A stretch of 64,000 bases of DNA from Streptomyces gelaticus (GTDB taxonomy: Bacteria; Actinomycetota; Actinomycetes; Streptomycetales; Streptomycetaceae). Each line of letters starts with the position of its first letter. Positions within the stretch are counted from its first letter, which is position 1. The DNA lies in the NCBI RefSeq assembly GCF_014649535.1, contig NZ_BMTF01000031.1, positions 1-64,000 on the forward strand. The letters run 5' to 3'. The translations under genes and the position numbers were made by a program. Below, piece by piece: positions 8,198 through 16,553 of the stretch. The notes beneath the pieces were generated by a model, which saw only the letters and a program-made list of their open reading frames with translations, did no database searches and had not been told where the DNA came from.

Positions 8198-9124
8198 TCA
8201 GTCCTGGATGCCGCGTACGCACCACTCCAGGACGGCCGCGGCGGCGGTCATCTTGTGGTGGGCCTGCCGCCAGGCCCGGCTCGACGGGCCGTCGAGCACC
8301 TCGTCGGTGACCTCCTCGCCGCGGACCGCGGGCAGGTCGTGCAGGAAGACGGTGCGCGGGCCCGAGAAGCGGTCCAGGAACGCACGGTCGATCCGGAAGC
8401 CGTCGAAGTCCTTGAGCCAGTCGGGGTTCTCCTTCGTCACCCCCATGGTCTGCCACCGGCTGGTGTACACCGCGTCGACCGGCCCCTCGACCTCGTCGGC
8501 TGTCACGACCTGGCTCACCAGGGCCTTGCCGCAGCTGAGTTCGGCCGCCAGGTCCAGGGTCTCCTTGGGCACCTCGTATCCGGCCGGGCACAGCAGGGTG
8601 AGGCGCAGGCCGGGGGTGAGGGCCGCGGCGAGCGCGAGGGCCGCGCCCGAGCTGTTGCCCTCGCCGACGGCGAGCAGGTGCAGTCCGTCGAGCGATCCGA
8701 ACTCCTCGGCCAGGGTGGCGAGATCGGCGATGGCCTGGGTCGGGTGCTCGTCCAGGCTCAGGGCGTTGACGACGGCCAGGTCCTCGCTGCTGCCGAGCCG
8801 GCGGATCTCCTCCACGTCCCCGTTGGTGCGTACGACGAGGGCGTCCAGGTACTGCCCGAGCACCCGGGCGGTGTCCTCGACCGTCTCACCGGTGGTGAGC
8901 TGAAGCTCGTTCGGGCCGAAGGTGATCACATCGGCGCCGAGCCGGGTCGCCGCGCTCCAGAAGGACGTCCGGGTCCGCGTCGAGGACTTGCGGAAGTAGA
9001 GACCTACCTGGCGTCCGGCCAGCGGCTTCGGCACGATGCCGTCGCGGCCGAACGTGACGGCACGCCGGACGAGGTGGTCCAGCTCGGCGGGCGTGAGGTC
9101 GGCGAGGGAGATCAGGTTGCGCAT
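8198..9124 (-). CDS. Ornithine-carbamoyltransferase-like enzyme
   Basis: 308 residues, the usual size. The carbamoyl-phosphate site is canonical: FRKSSTRTRTSFW near 55 and the DEHPTQAIADL segment near 130. The ornithine-side motif, normally HCLP with a substrate-binding cysteine, reads FLHDLPAVRG, and no SMG-type loop is obvious (TSRWQTMG instead). So carbamoyl transfer is likely, but to an amine other than ornithine. ATG 9124 is chosen over upstream in-frame starts because GAAAGG lies just before it and the family N-terminus fits. Its place inside the cluster, opposite mbtH, suggests it makes a ureido group on a precursor amino acid (inference). Confidence 0.85.
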   Translation of the reverse strand: MRNLISLADLTPAELDHLVRRAVTFGRDGIVPKPLAGRQVGLYFRKSSTRTRTSFWSAATRLGADVITFGPNELQLTTGETVEDTARVLGQYLDALVVRTNGDVEEIRRLGSSEDLAVVNALSLDEHPTQAIADLATLAEEFGSLDGLHLLAVGEGNSSGAALALAAALTPGLRLTLLCPAGYEVPKETLDLAAELSCGKALVSQVVTADEVEGPVDAVYTSRWQTMGVTKENPDWLKDFDGFRIDRAFLDRFSGPRTVFLHDLPAVRGEEVTDEVLDGPSSRAWRQAHHKMTAAAAVLEWCVRGIQD

Positions 9125-9286
9125 GGGTGAGGTGCCTTTCACGAGGACGGGAACAGGGTCGGGCGACAGAGCGGGAAACGAGAGGCCCCGGGTGACGCGG
9201 TGGGGCGGGAGGGACACGGAGGGAGGCGCGAGGGATGCCGGCCGGGAAGCGCGCGAGCCTGCCCGCACATCCCGGCGGGCCGGTCG

Positions 9287-10648
9287 TCATTCGGCCAGGG
9301 CGGCGGCGAGAGCGGCGGGCGCCGTCTCCTGCTCCGCGTCGAGCACCGCGCGGACCAGGTTCAGTACGGTGAAGCCGACCGGGTCGCCCGCCGTCGTGGG
9401 GAGCCGGCGGATCAGGCCGCGGACCAGCAGGGCGTGCACATCACGGGCCGTCTCGGCCAGGGAGGTGCCACAGGCCCGCGCGGCGCCGTCCACCGTCCAC
9501 GGGTCCTCCAGCGTCGCCAGTGTGCGCAGCAGATCGGCGGCCTGCGGGTCGAGCCCGGTCACGGCGGCGGTGAGCCGCTCGCCCAGGGTGGGGCCGGCGG
9601 CGGGATCGGCGGGTGTGACCCCGTCGAGCAGGACCAGCGGTGTGGTGCGGGCGATGTCCAGGAGCTGCTGCGGGGAGTACAGCAGCAGCCACGAGGCGGC
9701 GGCCTCCAGTGCCTGCGGCATGCCGTCCAGGGCCCGGCAGATATGGGCCACGGTGGTGACGACGGAGTCGGTGGGGAGGAAGTCGGGCCGCATGTAACTG
9801 ACGTGGGAGAGCGTCAGCTCCAGGGCGTGCCGGTCCGCGACGAGGGAGCCTCCCACCGGCTCGGCGGCGAGATCGGCGGCGGTCGGCACCGCGAGCGGAG
9901 CCAGTGGCAGCAGCCTGCCACCGGGCAGCTGGACCGGCCGGTCGGTGGTGGTGAGTATTTTCAGGCGCTCGCAGGCACGCAGCAGACTCAGCAGGCGAGG
10001 GGTGACAGATGGTGACGCATCGTGACCATCCAGCACGATCAAGGTCGCCTTGGACCCTATGAGCGCGGCGAGTTCCTCGAATTCCTCACCGTCGCGGACG
10101 AGTGCGCGCACCCACCCGGTCACGGTCGCCTGCGGATTGTTGGGGTCCGCCGCGGCGGTCTCGGCGGTGTCGTCGAGGGAGACCCACAGCACCGGAACCC
10201 GGTCCCGGGCGTGAATCACCGAGGCGGCCTCCTGGGCGAGCCGGGACTTTCCCACTCCCGGCAGACCCACCAGGGTCAGCAGCCGCTCGTGGTCCGTGCG
10301 CAACCGGGCCGTCAGCGCCTCCAGTTCGGGGCGCCGGCCGATCAGCGGGCGCAGCGGAGGCGGTGGTGTGGCGAGGTCCGTTCCGTAGATGTCCTGGAAG
10401 ACGCGCCCCGCGGCCTTTGCATCGACGGCGAGTTCCAGCTCGACACGCCGCGCGTCGCTCAGCCTCATGGCATTGGCGAGCAGCTTCAGTGTTTCCCTGC
10501 GCGGGTGCTGGACCCGGCCGAGTTCCAGGTCGCGAATGGCTCGCACGCTCACTGTGGAAAGTCCGGCGAGCTGTTCCTGAGTGAGTCCCGCCCGCCGGCG
10601 CGCATTCTGCAGCAGAAAGTCGAGCCCGGGTGCGGGCTGGGAATTCAT
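9287..10648 (-). CDS. XRE-HTH / STAND NTPase regulator
   Basis: About 453 residues. An N-terminal helix-turn-helix of XRE type (LTQEQLAGLSTVSVRAIRDLE, residues about 20-45) is joined to an NB-ARC-like ATPase with Walker A GLPGVGKS and the hydrophobic LIVLDGHD Walker B. The rest is helical and has no bacterial-transcriptional-activator domain, unlike its divergent neighbour. The second of two adjacent ATGs (10648) sits 6 nt after GGAG and is preferred. It starts back to back with the AfsR-type gene, so the pair may control each other and the cluster. Confidence 0.85.
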   Translation of the reverse strand: MNSQPAPGLDFLLQNARRRAGLTQEQLAGLSTVSVRAIRDLELGRVQHPRRETLKLLANAMRLSDARRVELELAVDAKAAGRVFQDIYGTDLATPPPPLRPLIGRRPELEALTARLRTDHERLLTLVGLPGVGKSRLAQEAASVIHARDRVPVLWVSLDDTAETAAADPNNPQATVTGWVRALVRDGEEFEELAALIGSKATLIVLDGHDASPSVTPRLLSLLRACERLKILTTTDRPVQLPGGRLLPLAPLAVPTAADLAAEPVGGSLVADRHALELTLSHVSYMRPDFLPTDSVVTTVAHICRALDGMPQALEAAASWLLLYSPQQLLDIARTTPLVLLDGVTPADPAAGPTLGERLTAAVTGLDPQAADLLRTLATLEDPWTVDGAARACGTSLAETARDVHALLVRGLIRRLPTTAGDPVGFTVLNLVRAVLDAEQETAPAALAAALAE

Positions 10649-10932
10649 CATTGTCTCCTCGGTCTCCACATGCTCAGAAAACGCAATGGCCGGTTACCCG
10701 ACCGCCCGTGACTGTCCGGAACGCATGGTCCGGGCCAGGTTCTTTCCGGTCCGCTCACGCTCCGTACGCTCCGCACTGTCCGTGGCAGCGAAGGCCTGCC
10801 GTCGATGAACAGACTCCATCGAGCCATTCCCGAACTCTTCCCGGTGCAGTACCGCCAGTTCCTCCCGCAGCGGATACGATCGCTTCGCGCTGGTGAAGCG
10901 CTGCGGCTGCGCAGAGTTGAGGGGGAGGATGC
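10649..10932. promoter_or_regulatory. Divergent promoter region between two regulators
   Basis: 284 bp between oppositely oriented regulator genes. Positions about 10750-10782 carry irregular repeats of a CGCTC/GCTCCG unit spaced by 8-10 bp, loosely like the direct heptamer repeats bound by SARP proteins. No exact match to a known operator is claimed. Confidence 0.45.
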
Positions 10933-13900
10933 GTGTCAACTGCAGAAGAGTTTCGGCTGCGCTTCAACATTCTTGGCCCGATAGAGGGGTGGTCCAACGG
11001 GACGCGTCTTCGACTCGGCGGTGTCATACAAGAGCGAGTTCTGGCCACTCTGCTTCTGGAGCCCGGAAAAGTGCTTCCGGTTTCCCGGCTGGTCGAGGCG
11101 GCCTGGGACGAGGAACCTCCGACGACCGCACCCCACCAAGTACGCAAGGCAGTCGCGGATCTCCGAAGACGGATACCCGGAGGTGCCGATGTCCTCGTCA
11201 CCGACGGGCCGGGCTATCGCGTGGCCCAGGAGCAATGCGAAATCGACGTGGCCGAATTTGGCCTGCTGATACGTGAAGCCAAGCACGCGGCGTCCGAGGG
11301 CCGCACGGCCGAAGCCGCCGAAATACTGCGCGGCGCCCTCGCGCTCTGGCGGGGCCCCGTCCTTTCGGGCGGCGGCGGGCCGGTCATCGAAGCGGCTTCC
11401 ACCTCCATCGAGGAGCGCCGGCTGACCGCGGCGGAGCAGCTCTTCGAACTCCAGCTCTCGCTCGGCGACGCCGCCGAACTCATCGTGGAAATGCGGGAAC
11501 TGGCCCAGCAGCACCCCCTGCGCGAGTCACTGCGCGGCCAGTTGATGCTCGCCCTGTACCGGTCCGGGCGGCAGGCCGAGGCCCTGGACGAGTACGGCAA
11601 GGTACGCGAACTCCTCGCCGAGGAACTGGGCATCGACCCCGGCCCCAACCTGACCAAGCTGTACGAGGGAATCCTGCGGGAGAGCCCCGAACTGGCCGGT
11701 CCCGATCCGGCCCCCGCCGCCCCCGTCGTCGCCGTGGCGCTGCCCGCCGAACCGCCCAGCACCCTCCCCTACGACCTCACGGACTTCACCGGGCGGGACC
11801 GGGAACTGGCCGAGATCCTGCGGGGCGCCGGGAGCGGCGGCGAGCAGGGCCCCCAGATCGTGGCCATCGACGGCATGGGCGGCTGCGGCAAGACCTCGCT
11901 CGCGGTGCGTGCGGCGCACCGCCTCGCCCCGGACTACCCGGACGGCCAACTCCACATCGACCTGCGTGGATACACACCGGGCGACCAGCCGGTGACCGCC
12001 GGAATCGCGCTCGACACCCTGCTGCGGGCGGTCGGTGTGCCGGGCAACCTCATCCCCGACGACGTGCCCGCCCGCACGGCCCTGTGGCGTGCCACCCTGG
12101 TCGGCAAGCGGCTGCTGATCCTCATCGACAACGCGGGCGACGCCGCCGCCATCCGTCCGCTGCTGCCGCTCTCCCCCGGCTGCCTCGTCGTGGTCACCAG
12201 CCGGGCCCGTCTGGTCGATCTGGACGGCGCGCAGTGGATCTCCATCGGGGTGATGGAGCCCGAGGACAGCGCGATGCTGGTGGCCGAGACGCTCGGTGCC
12301 GAGCGCGTCGCCGCCGAGCCCGAGGCGGCCGTGGAGCTCGCCCGGCTCTGCGGCCACCTCCCCCTCGCCCTGCGGATCGCCACCGCCCGGCTGCGCAACC
12401 GCCCCCGCTGGACACTCCAGTACCTGGCGGAACGGCTGCGCGACGAGACCCGGCGGCTCGACGAGCTCAGCTCGGGGGCCCGCAGCGTCTCCGCCACCCT
12501 GCGCCTGTCCTACCAGGCCCTGGACGAGGAGTGCCGGAACGCGTTCTCGACGCTGGCCCTGCACCCGGGCAGCGACATGGACGTCCACGCGGCCGGTGCG
12601 CTGCTGGGCTCCTGCGCCCGGGACGCGGAGGACCTGCTGGAGATGCTGCTCGACGTCCACCTCGTGCAGCAGCCGGAGATCGGCCTGTACACCTTCCACG
12701 ACCTGGTCCGCAGCTTCGCGCAGAGCCTGCTCGTCGAGGCCCCGGAGGACTCCGCGGCGGTGGAGCGGCTGCTGGGCTACTACCTGACGGCCACCGAGGT
12801 GGCGTGCGATCTCCTCTACTCCGGGCGGCGTCGGCGCAGTACCGGGATCGAGCCCTCCACGGCCGAGCTGCCCGACCTCTCCGCGCCCGAGCAGGCACGG
12901 AAGTGGTTCCTGCGCGAGCAGACGTCGCTCCTCGCGGCCGTCACGCTCGCCGAGCGCAGGGGTCACGACCGCTATGTGGTGTGTCTGGCCCGCAATCTCG
13001 TCTTCCAGCTCAACGACCTCGGACTCCTGGAGGAGTTCGGCGAGCTGAGCCGGGTCGCGGTCGCCGCCGCCGGCCGGTTGGAGGATCTGGCACTGCTGGG
13101 GGTGAGTCTGTCCAACCTGGGCGTCGCCTGCTGGAAACTCGGCCGTCTCTCCGAGGGCCTCGAAGCCGCCCGCAAGAGCCGGGACGTCGCGGTCCGGCTC
13201 GGTGACCTGCACACCCAGGCGCACAGCGAGAGCATCCTCGGCCAGTTCAACAGCCTGCTCGGCGATTTCTCCGCGGCCCTGGGCCACATGGAGACGGCGA
13301 TCGCGCACGAACGCGACCTGGACATGCCCCGAGCGGAGGCCGAGAGCCTCACCATCCTCAGCACGCTCTACGAACAGTGGGGACGGTACGAGGAGGCGCG
13401 GGACGCGGCCCAGCGGTCGGCCGAACTGAGCCGAAAGCTGGGGCAGCACGAGGGACTGCCCGGCGCCATCACCGATCTCGCCTTCGCCCACGTCGGCCTG
13501 GGTGCTTACGAAGAGGCCGACCGCTGCCTGACGGAGGCCCGCGCACTGTACGGGGACGCGGGCAACGAGGTGAACCTCGCCCTGACCCTGGCGCTGTCCG
13601 CCGATGTGGAGAACCGGCTGGGCCGGCCGCCCCGCGTACCGGACCAGGCGGAGCTCGCCCTCGACATGATGCGGACCAACTCCTCGCCGCTGCGCCGGGC
13701 CAAGGTGGAGAACGTGGTGGGCCGGCTGCGCCGCCGGCAGGGCGACGCGACGGGGGCGCTCGCACTGCACACGCATGCGCATGAACTCGCCTCGTCCCTC
13801 AGCTACCGCATCGAGCAGGCCTACGCGCTCGCGGGCATGGCCGACGCGCTCGGGGACACGCCGGACGCGACCCGTTACCGGGCGGAGGCCGAACAGCTCT

Positions 13901-13941
13901 TCACCGACATGGGTGTGCCGGCGGAACACCGGCGCAGCTGA
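10933..13941 (+). CDS. AfsR-family SARP regulator with NB-ARC and TPR domains
   Basis: 1002 residues in the full AfsR layout. An OmpR-like winged helix (about 8-95: FNILGPIEGW, QVRKAVADLRRRI, TDGPGYRV) precedes a bacterial transcriptional activator domain (about 105-255), an NB-ARC ATPase (about 280-560; Walker A GMGGCGKTS near 315; LLILIDNAGD) and a C-terminal TPR-like array (about 640-1000). GTG 10933 follows GGGGGAGG. SARPs activate secondary-metabolite operons by binding direct heptamer repeats near -35. It is the best candidate for cluster activator. No TTA codon was found in this gene. A strong hairpin follows 85 bp downstream. Confidence 0.95.
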   Translation: MSTAEEFRLRFNILGPIEGWSNGTRLRLGGVIQERVLATLLLEPGKVLPVSRLVEAAWDEEPPTTAPHQVRKAVADLRRRIPGGADVLVTDGPGYRVAQEQCEIDVAEFGLLIREAKHAASEGRTAEAAEILRGALALWRGPVLSGGGGPVIEAASTSIEERRLTAAEQLFELQLSLGDAAELIVEMRELAQQHPLRESLRGQLMLALYRSGRQAEALDEYGKVRELLAEELGIDPGPNLTKLYEGILRESPELAGPDPAPAAPVVAVALPAEPPSTLPYDLTDFTGRDRELAEILRGAGSGGEQGPQIVAIDGMGGCGKTSLAVRAAHRLAPDYPDGQLHIDLRGYTPGDQPVTAGIALDTLLRAVGVPGNLIPDDVPARTALWRATLVGKRLLILIDNAGDAAAIRPLLPLSPGCLVVVTSRARLVDLDGAQWISIGVMEPEDSAMLVAETLGAERVAAEPEAAVELARLCGHLPLALRIATARLRNRPRWTLQYLAERLRDETRRLDELSSGARSVSATLRLSYQALDEECRNAFSTLALHPGSDMDVHAAGALLGSCARDAEDLLEMLLDVHLVQQPEIGLYTFHDLVRSFAQSLLVEAPEDSAAVERLLGYYLTATEVACDLLYSGRRRRSTGIEPSTAELPDLSAPEQARKWFLREQTSLLAAVTLAERRGHDRYVVCLARNLVFQLNDLGLLEEFGELSRVAVAAAGRLEDLALLGVSLSNLGVACWKLGRLSEGLEAARKSRDVAVRLGDLHTQAHSESILGQFNSLLGDFSAALGHMETAIAHERDLDMPRAEAESLTILSTLYEQWGRYEEARDAAQRSAELSRKLGQHEGLPGAITDLAFAHVGLGAYEEADRCLTEARALYGDAGNEVNLALTLALSADVENRLGRPPRVPDQAELALDMMRTNSSPLRRAKVENVVGRLRRRQGDATGALALHTHAHELASSLSYRIEQAYALAGMADALGDTPDATRYRAEAEQLFTDMGVPAEHRRS

Positions 13942-14026
13942 CGACCGCCCGCGCCCGACGTACGCCGGAACAGTACGTCTGCACCCGCGGCCGCCCGGCC
14001 GGTCCGCCGTCCCTGGACGCACAACA

Positions 14027-14062
14027 GCGAGCCCCGCACCGTGACTCCGGTGCGGGGCTCGC
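14027..14062. terminator. Perfect 14-bp hairpin between convergent genes
   Basis: GCGAGCCCCGCACC (14027-14040) pairs perfectly with 14049-14062 across an 8-nt loop. It lies between the regulator stop and the stop of the repeat protein on the other strand, so it can serve both. Confidence 0.8.
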
Positions 14063-14078
14063 GTGCAGGGGCGAGGGA

Positions 14079-14357
14079 TCACATGACGGGGGACGTCGGG
14101 CCCTTGTCGTCGTCGGTGCCCAGCGTACCGACGACGGTCGGGCCCTTGTCGTCGGCGAGCACGTGGGTACCGATCACCGTCGGGCCCTTGTCGTCGTCGG
14201 TGCCCTGCGTGCCGATGACCGTGGGGCCCTTGTCGTCGGCGACAACCTGCTGAATGCTCCGGGAGTCGTTCGACTGCCCCGCCTCGACCGCCGTGCCGAT
14301 ACCGAAGGCCAGCGTCGCGGCGGCGATCCCGAAGATTCCAGCAAGCTTGCGTCCCAT
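14079..14357 (-). CDS. Small secreted protein with 14-residue repeats
   Basis: 92 residues. An N-terminal signal peptide (MGRK, then a hydrophobic run to about residue 24, then AVEAGQ as a likely cleavage area) precedes a short linker and four tandem units of 14 residues beginning DDKGPT: DDKGPTVIGTQGTD, DDKGPTVIGTHVLA, DDKGPTVVGTLGTD and a truncated DDKGPTSPVM. The repeat is visible at DNA level as a 42-bp period. No known family is recognised. Repeats this regular in a tiny exported protein suggest a surface, calcium-binding or peptide-precursor role. The next gene on the same strand starts 526 bp upstream and ends 140 bp upstream. Confidence 0.85.
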   Translation of the reverse strand: MGRKLAGIFGIAAATLAFGIGTAVEAGQSNDSRSIQQVVADDKGPTVIGTQGTDDDKGPTVIGTHVLADDKGPTVVGTLGTDDDKGPTSPVM

Positions 14358-14496
14358 GTCCCGCCCCTAAGTGGTGTTTGTGAGGTTTCGCGGTGTTCCG
14401 CTTCCTGACACCACTGATGTTGCTGATCGGCGTTCCCGGTCCGTTCCTGCCCCGATACCGCCGCTGGGAACTGCCGCGGGAACGGACCGGCAACGG

Positions 14497-14883
14497 CTAT
14501 TCCACGTCGAGCTGACAGGCGGCGACCCGCGGCCCGAGGGGGGTGAGCACCACACGCGTACGGGCCGTTCCCGACTCGTGACCGGCCAGGTCGAGCAGCG
14601 ATCTGACGAGGGAACGGAGCACCGCGCGTTCCGTCTCGTCCAGGACCGCCGGGCCGGTGCCGGCACCGGGCGGCCACTCCACGATCCCGGCCACCGTGTG
14701 CATGCCGTTCTCGGTTCTGGTCTCGACGCTCACCTGGGGCCCCTCCCAGGACTCCGGCGCGGTGTACGGATGGGACTGGACACCGGACGCCACACGCTCG
14801 GCCCACCGTTCCACGGTGGACAGGTCCTGGAAGGCCTGGCGGAGTTCCGTCCCGTCGGGCGAACGATCCCTGGGGTCCTTCAC
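14497..14883 (-). CDS. Hypothetical protein, 128 residues
   Basis: Not recognised. GTG 14883 is preceded by TAAGGAG with 7-nt spacing, which fixes the start better than the ATG-type start further upstream. The sequence is soluble with a mixed alpha/beta look: QAFQDLSTVERWAERVASG helix, a GPQVSVETRTENGMHTVAG beta-rich part, then a long helix LRSLVRSLLDLAGHE. There are no membrane segments; one cysteine. It runs in the same direction as the repeat protein (140 bp apart) and diverges from the exporter gene, with the GTTCC box array in between. Confidence 0.7.
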   Translation of the reverse strand: MKDPRDRSPDGTELRQAFQDLSTVERWAERVASGVQSHPYTAPESWEGPQVSVETRTENGMHTVAGIVEWPPGAGTGPAVLDETERAVLRSLVRSLLDLAGHESGTARTRVVLTPLGPRVAACQLDVE

Positions 14884-14935
14884 GTGAGTACTCCTTACTG
14901 CAGACAACTACGGAACGAGCCTTGCCTGTCCGGCT

Positions 14936-14996
14936 CCCGGTTCCCTCCCGTTCCGTTCCCGCTCTCTTCCCGTTCCCTCGTTCGCCAGGGGAACGC
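14936..14996. promoter_or_regulatory. Array of GTTCC boxes in the exporter/hypothetical divergent region
   Basis: Within 60 bp there are GTTCC copies at 14940, 14950, 14955 and 14972, a GTTCG at 14980 and an inverted GGAAC at 14990; another CGGAAC is at 14911. They lie between the start of the 128-residue gene and the MFS gene that heads the NRPS operon. The same word recurs at 14431-14447 and 14468-14482 before the repeat-protein gene. This looks like an iterated operator, but the binding protein is unknown. Confidence 0.4.
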
Positions 14997-15161
14997 AGCG
15001 GTAATCGATGGCCGCATGATGACCCCCGTTCGACTCAGGCAGGGATCCGTGGTGATCCGCAGAGGATGCGACATGCTGGGGGATTGAGGCGTGGCAACCA
15101 ATCGATTCGACGGCTCGGGCACGATGTGCCGGATGCCGGTGCACAAGGGATCCGGATCCTG

Positions 15162-16553
15162 ATGGGCACCCGGATATCAACGGACATTCCCGGTCGCTTC
15201 TCGGGAATGGGGCCCTTCCTCCTCGTCTGGTCCGGTCAGGCGGTGTCCCTGGCGGGCAGCGCAGCGGTGCGGTTCGCCTTCATCGTCGAGGTGTGGGCGT
15301 CCGGCGGGAAGGCGACCGCCGTCACCGTCCTCTCGCTCTGCGCCATGCTGCCGCAGGCCGTGTTCAGCCCTATTGCGGGTGCGATCGTCGACCGGATACC
15401 CAAGCGCACCGCGCTCCAACTTGCCGACGCCGGCGGGCTCCTCGTGGTGGGCACGCTGGCCCTGCTCCACTACCTCGGCGCATTCCACGCCTGGCAGGTC
15501 TATCCGGCCGCCGTGCTGCTCGGAGTCTGCGCCGCCTTCCAGTTCCCGGCCCTGTCCTCCGCCGTTCCTCTGCTGGTCCGCAAGGACCAACTGGACCGCA
15601 CCAACGGACTGTTGGCCGGAGCGAAGAGTGCCGCCGGAATCGGCGGCCCCGCGCTGGGCGGTCTGCTCGTCGCCCTCTTCGGGATCGGCCCGACGCTCCT
15701 GGTCGATGTGGCGAGCTACGCGTTCGCCCTCATCGGCATCCGGATCGTGCGGTTCAACGGCGACCGGGTGACGAAGGAAGCCGGCGCACCGCGCAGGCGG
15801 ATCACCGCCGATGCCGTCGAGGGGCTGCGCTATCTGTTCCGGGTGCCCGGCCTGCGTGATCTGATCGTCAACTTCTGCGTCGTCAACCTCGTCATGGTCT
15901 TCGGTTTCGCCCTCATCTCGCCGATGGTGCTGATCCGGGACGGCAACGGGGCGCTCGCCGCGGTCAATACCGCGGTCGGCATCGGCGGAGTGGCCGGCGC
16001 CCTGCTCATGGCGGCCTGGGGCGGGCCCGCGAACCGGGGCCGGGGCATGATGCTCGGCGTGGTCGGCATGTGCCTGTCCGCCCTGGTGGTGATGAGCCTG
16101 GTGGACGGGGTGACCGGCTGGTGCCTGGCCATTCTGGTCGGCGCCCTGCTCATGACGGTGGTCAATGCCTCGATGCAGACGATCGTGCAGACCAAGGTCC
16201 CGCACGAATGGCAGGGCCGGGTCTTCGGCGCGGTGATGTTCCTGTCGCAGATCTCCGTGCCCGTGGCCATGGCGGTCTCCGGACCGCTCGCCGACCACGT
16301 CTTCGAACCGCTGGCCGCCCGGGGCTCCGGGCTCTTCACCGTGCTCGGTCCCCTCGTCGGCGACGGTCCGGGCAGCGGCATGGCGGCCATGTTGTTCCTC
16401 GCCGGCATCGGCGGGACCGGGGTCGCCCTCTGGGGACTCGCCAGCCGCTCGATCAGGAACATCGACGACCTGCTGCCCGACCTCGACGCCCCGCAGGAGC
16501 CGGCCGGGCAGAGCGAGTGCCGAGGAGGTGAGCGCGATGAGGTGCGTGCATGA
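15162..16553 (+). CDS. MFS exporter
   Basis: 463 residues with about 12 predicted membrane segments and an MFS loop (GAIVDRIPKRTALQLAD) after the second segment, similar to macrolide-efflux/enterobactin-exporter-type MFS proteins. ATG 15162 is the first start consistent with the first membrane helix; the ribosome site before it is weak. It is the first gene of the plus-strand biosynthetic operon and overlaps the NRPS start by 17 bp, so it is very probably the self-resistance or export pump for the product. Confidence 0.9.
   Translation: MGTRISTDIPGRFSGMGPFLLVWSGQAVSLAGSAAVRFAFIVEVWASGGKATAVTVLSLCAMLPQAVFSPIAGAIVDRIPKRTALQLADAGGLLVVGTLALLHYLGAFHAWQVYPAAVLLGVCAAFQFPALSSAVPLLVRKDQLDRTNGLLAGAKSAAGIGGPALGGLLVALFGIGPTLLVDVASYAFALIGIRIVRFNGDRVTKEAGAPRRRITADAVEGLRYLFRVPGLRDLIVNFCVVNLVMVFGFALISPMVLIRDGNGALAAVNTAVGIGGVAGALLMAAWGGPANRGRGMMLGVVGMCLSALVVMSLVDGVTGWCLAILVGALLMTVVNASMQTIVQTKVPHEWQGRVFGAVMFLSQISVPVAMAVSGPLADHVFEPLAARGSGLFTVLGPLVGDGPGSGMAAMLFLAGIGGTGVALWGLASRSIRNIDDLLPDLDAPQEPAGQSECRGGERDEVRA

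Noticed and set aside
11527..14493. A 988-codon minus-strand open frame
   Set aside because: Antisense to the AfsR-type gene, running also through the secreted repeat protein in another frame; no domain visible.
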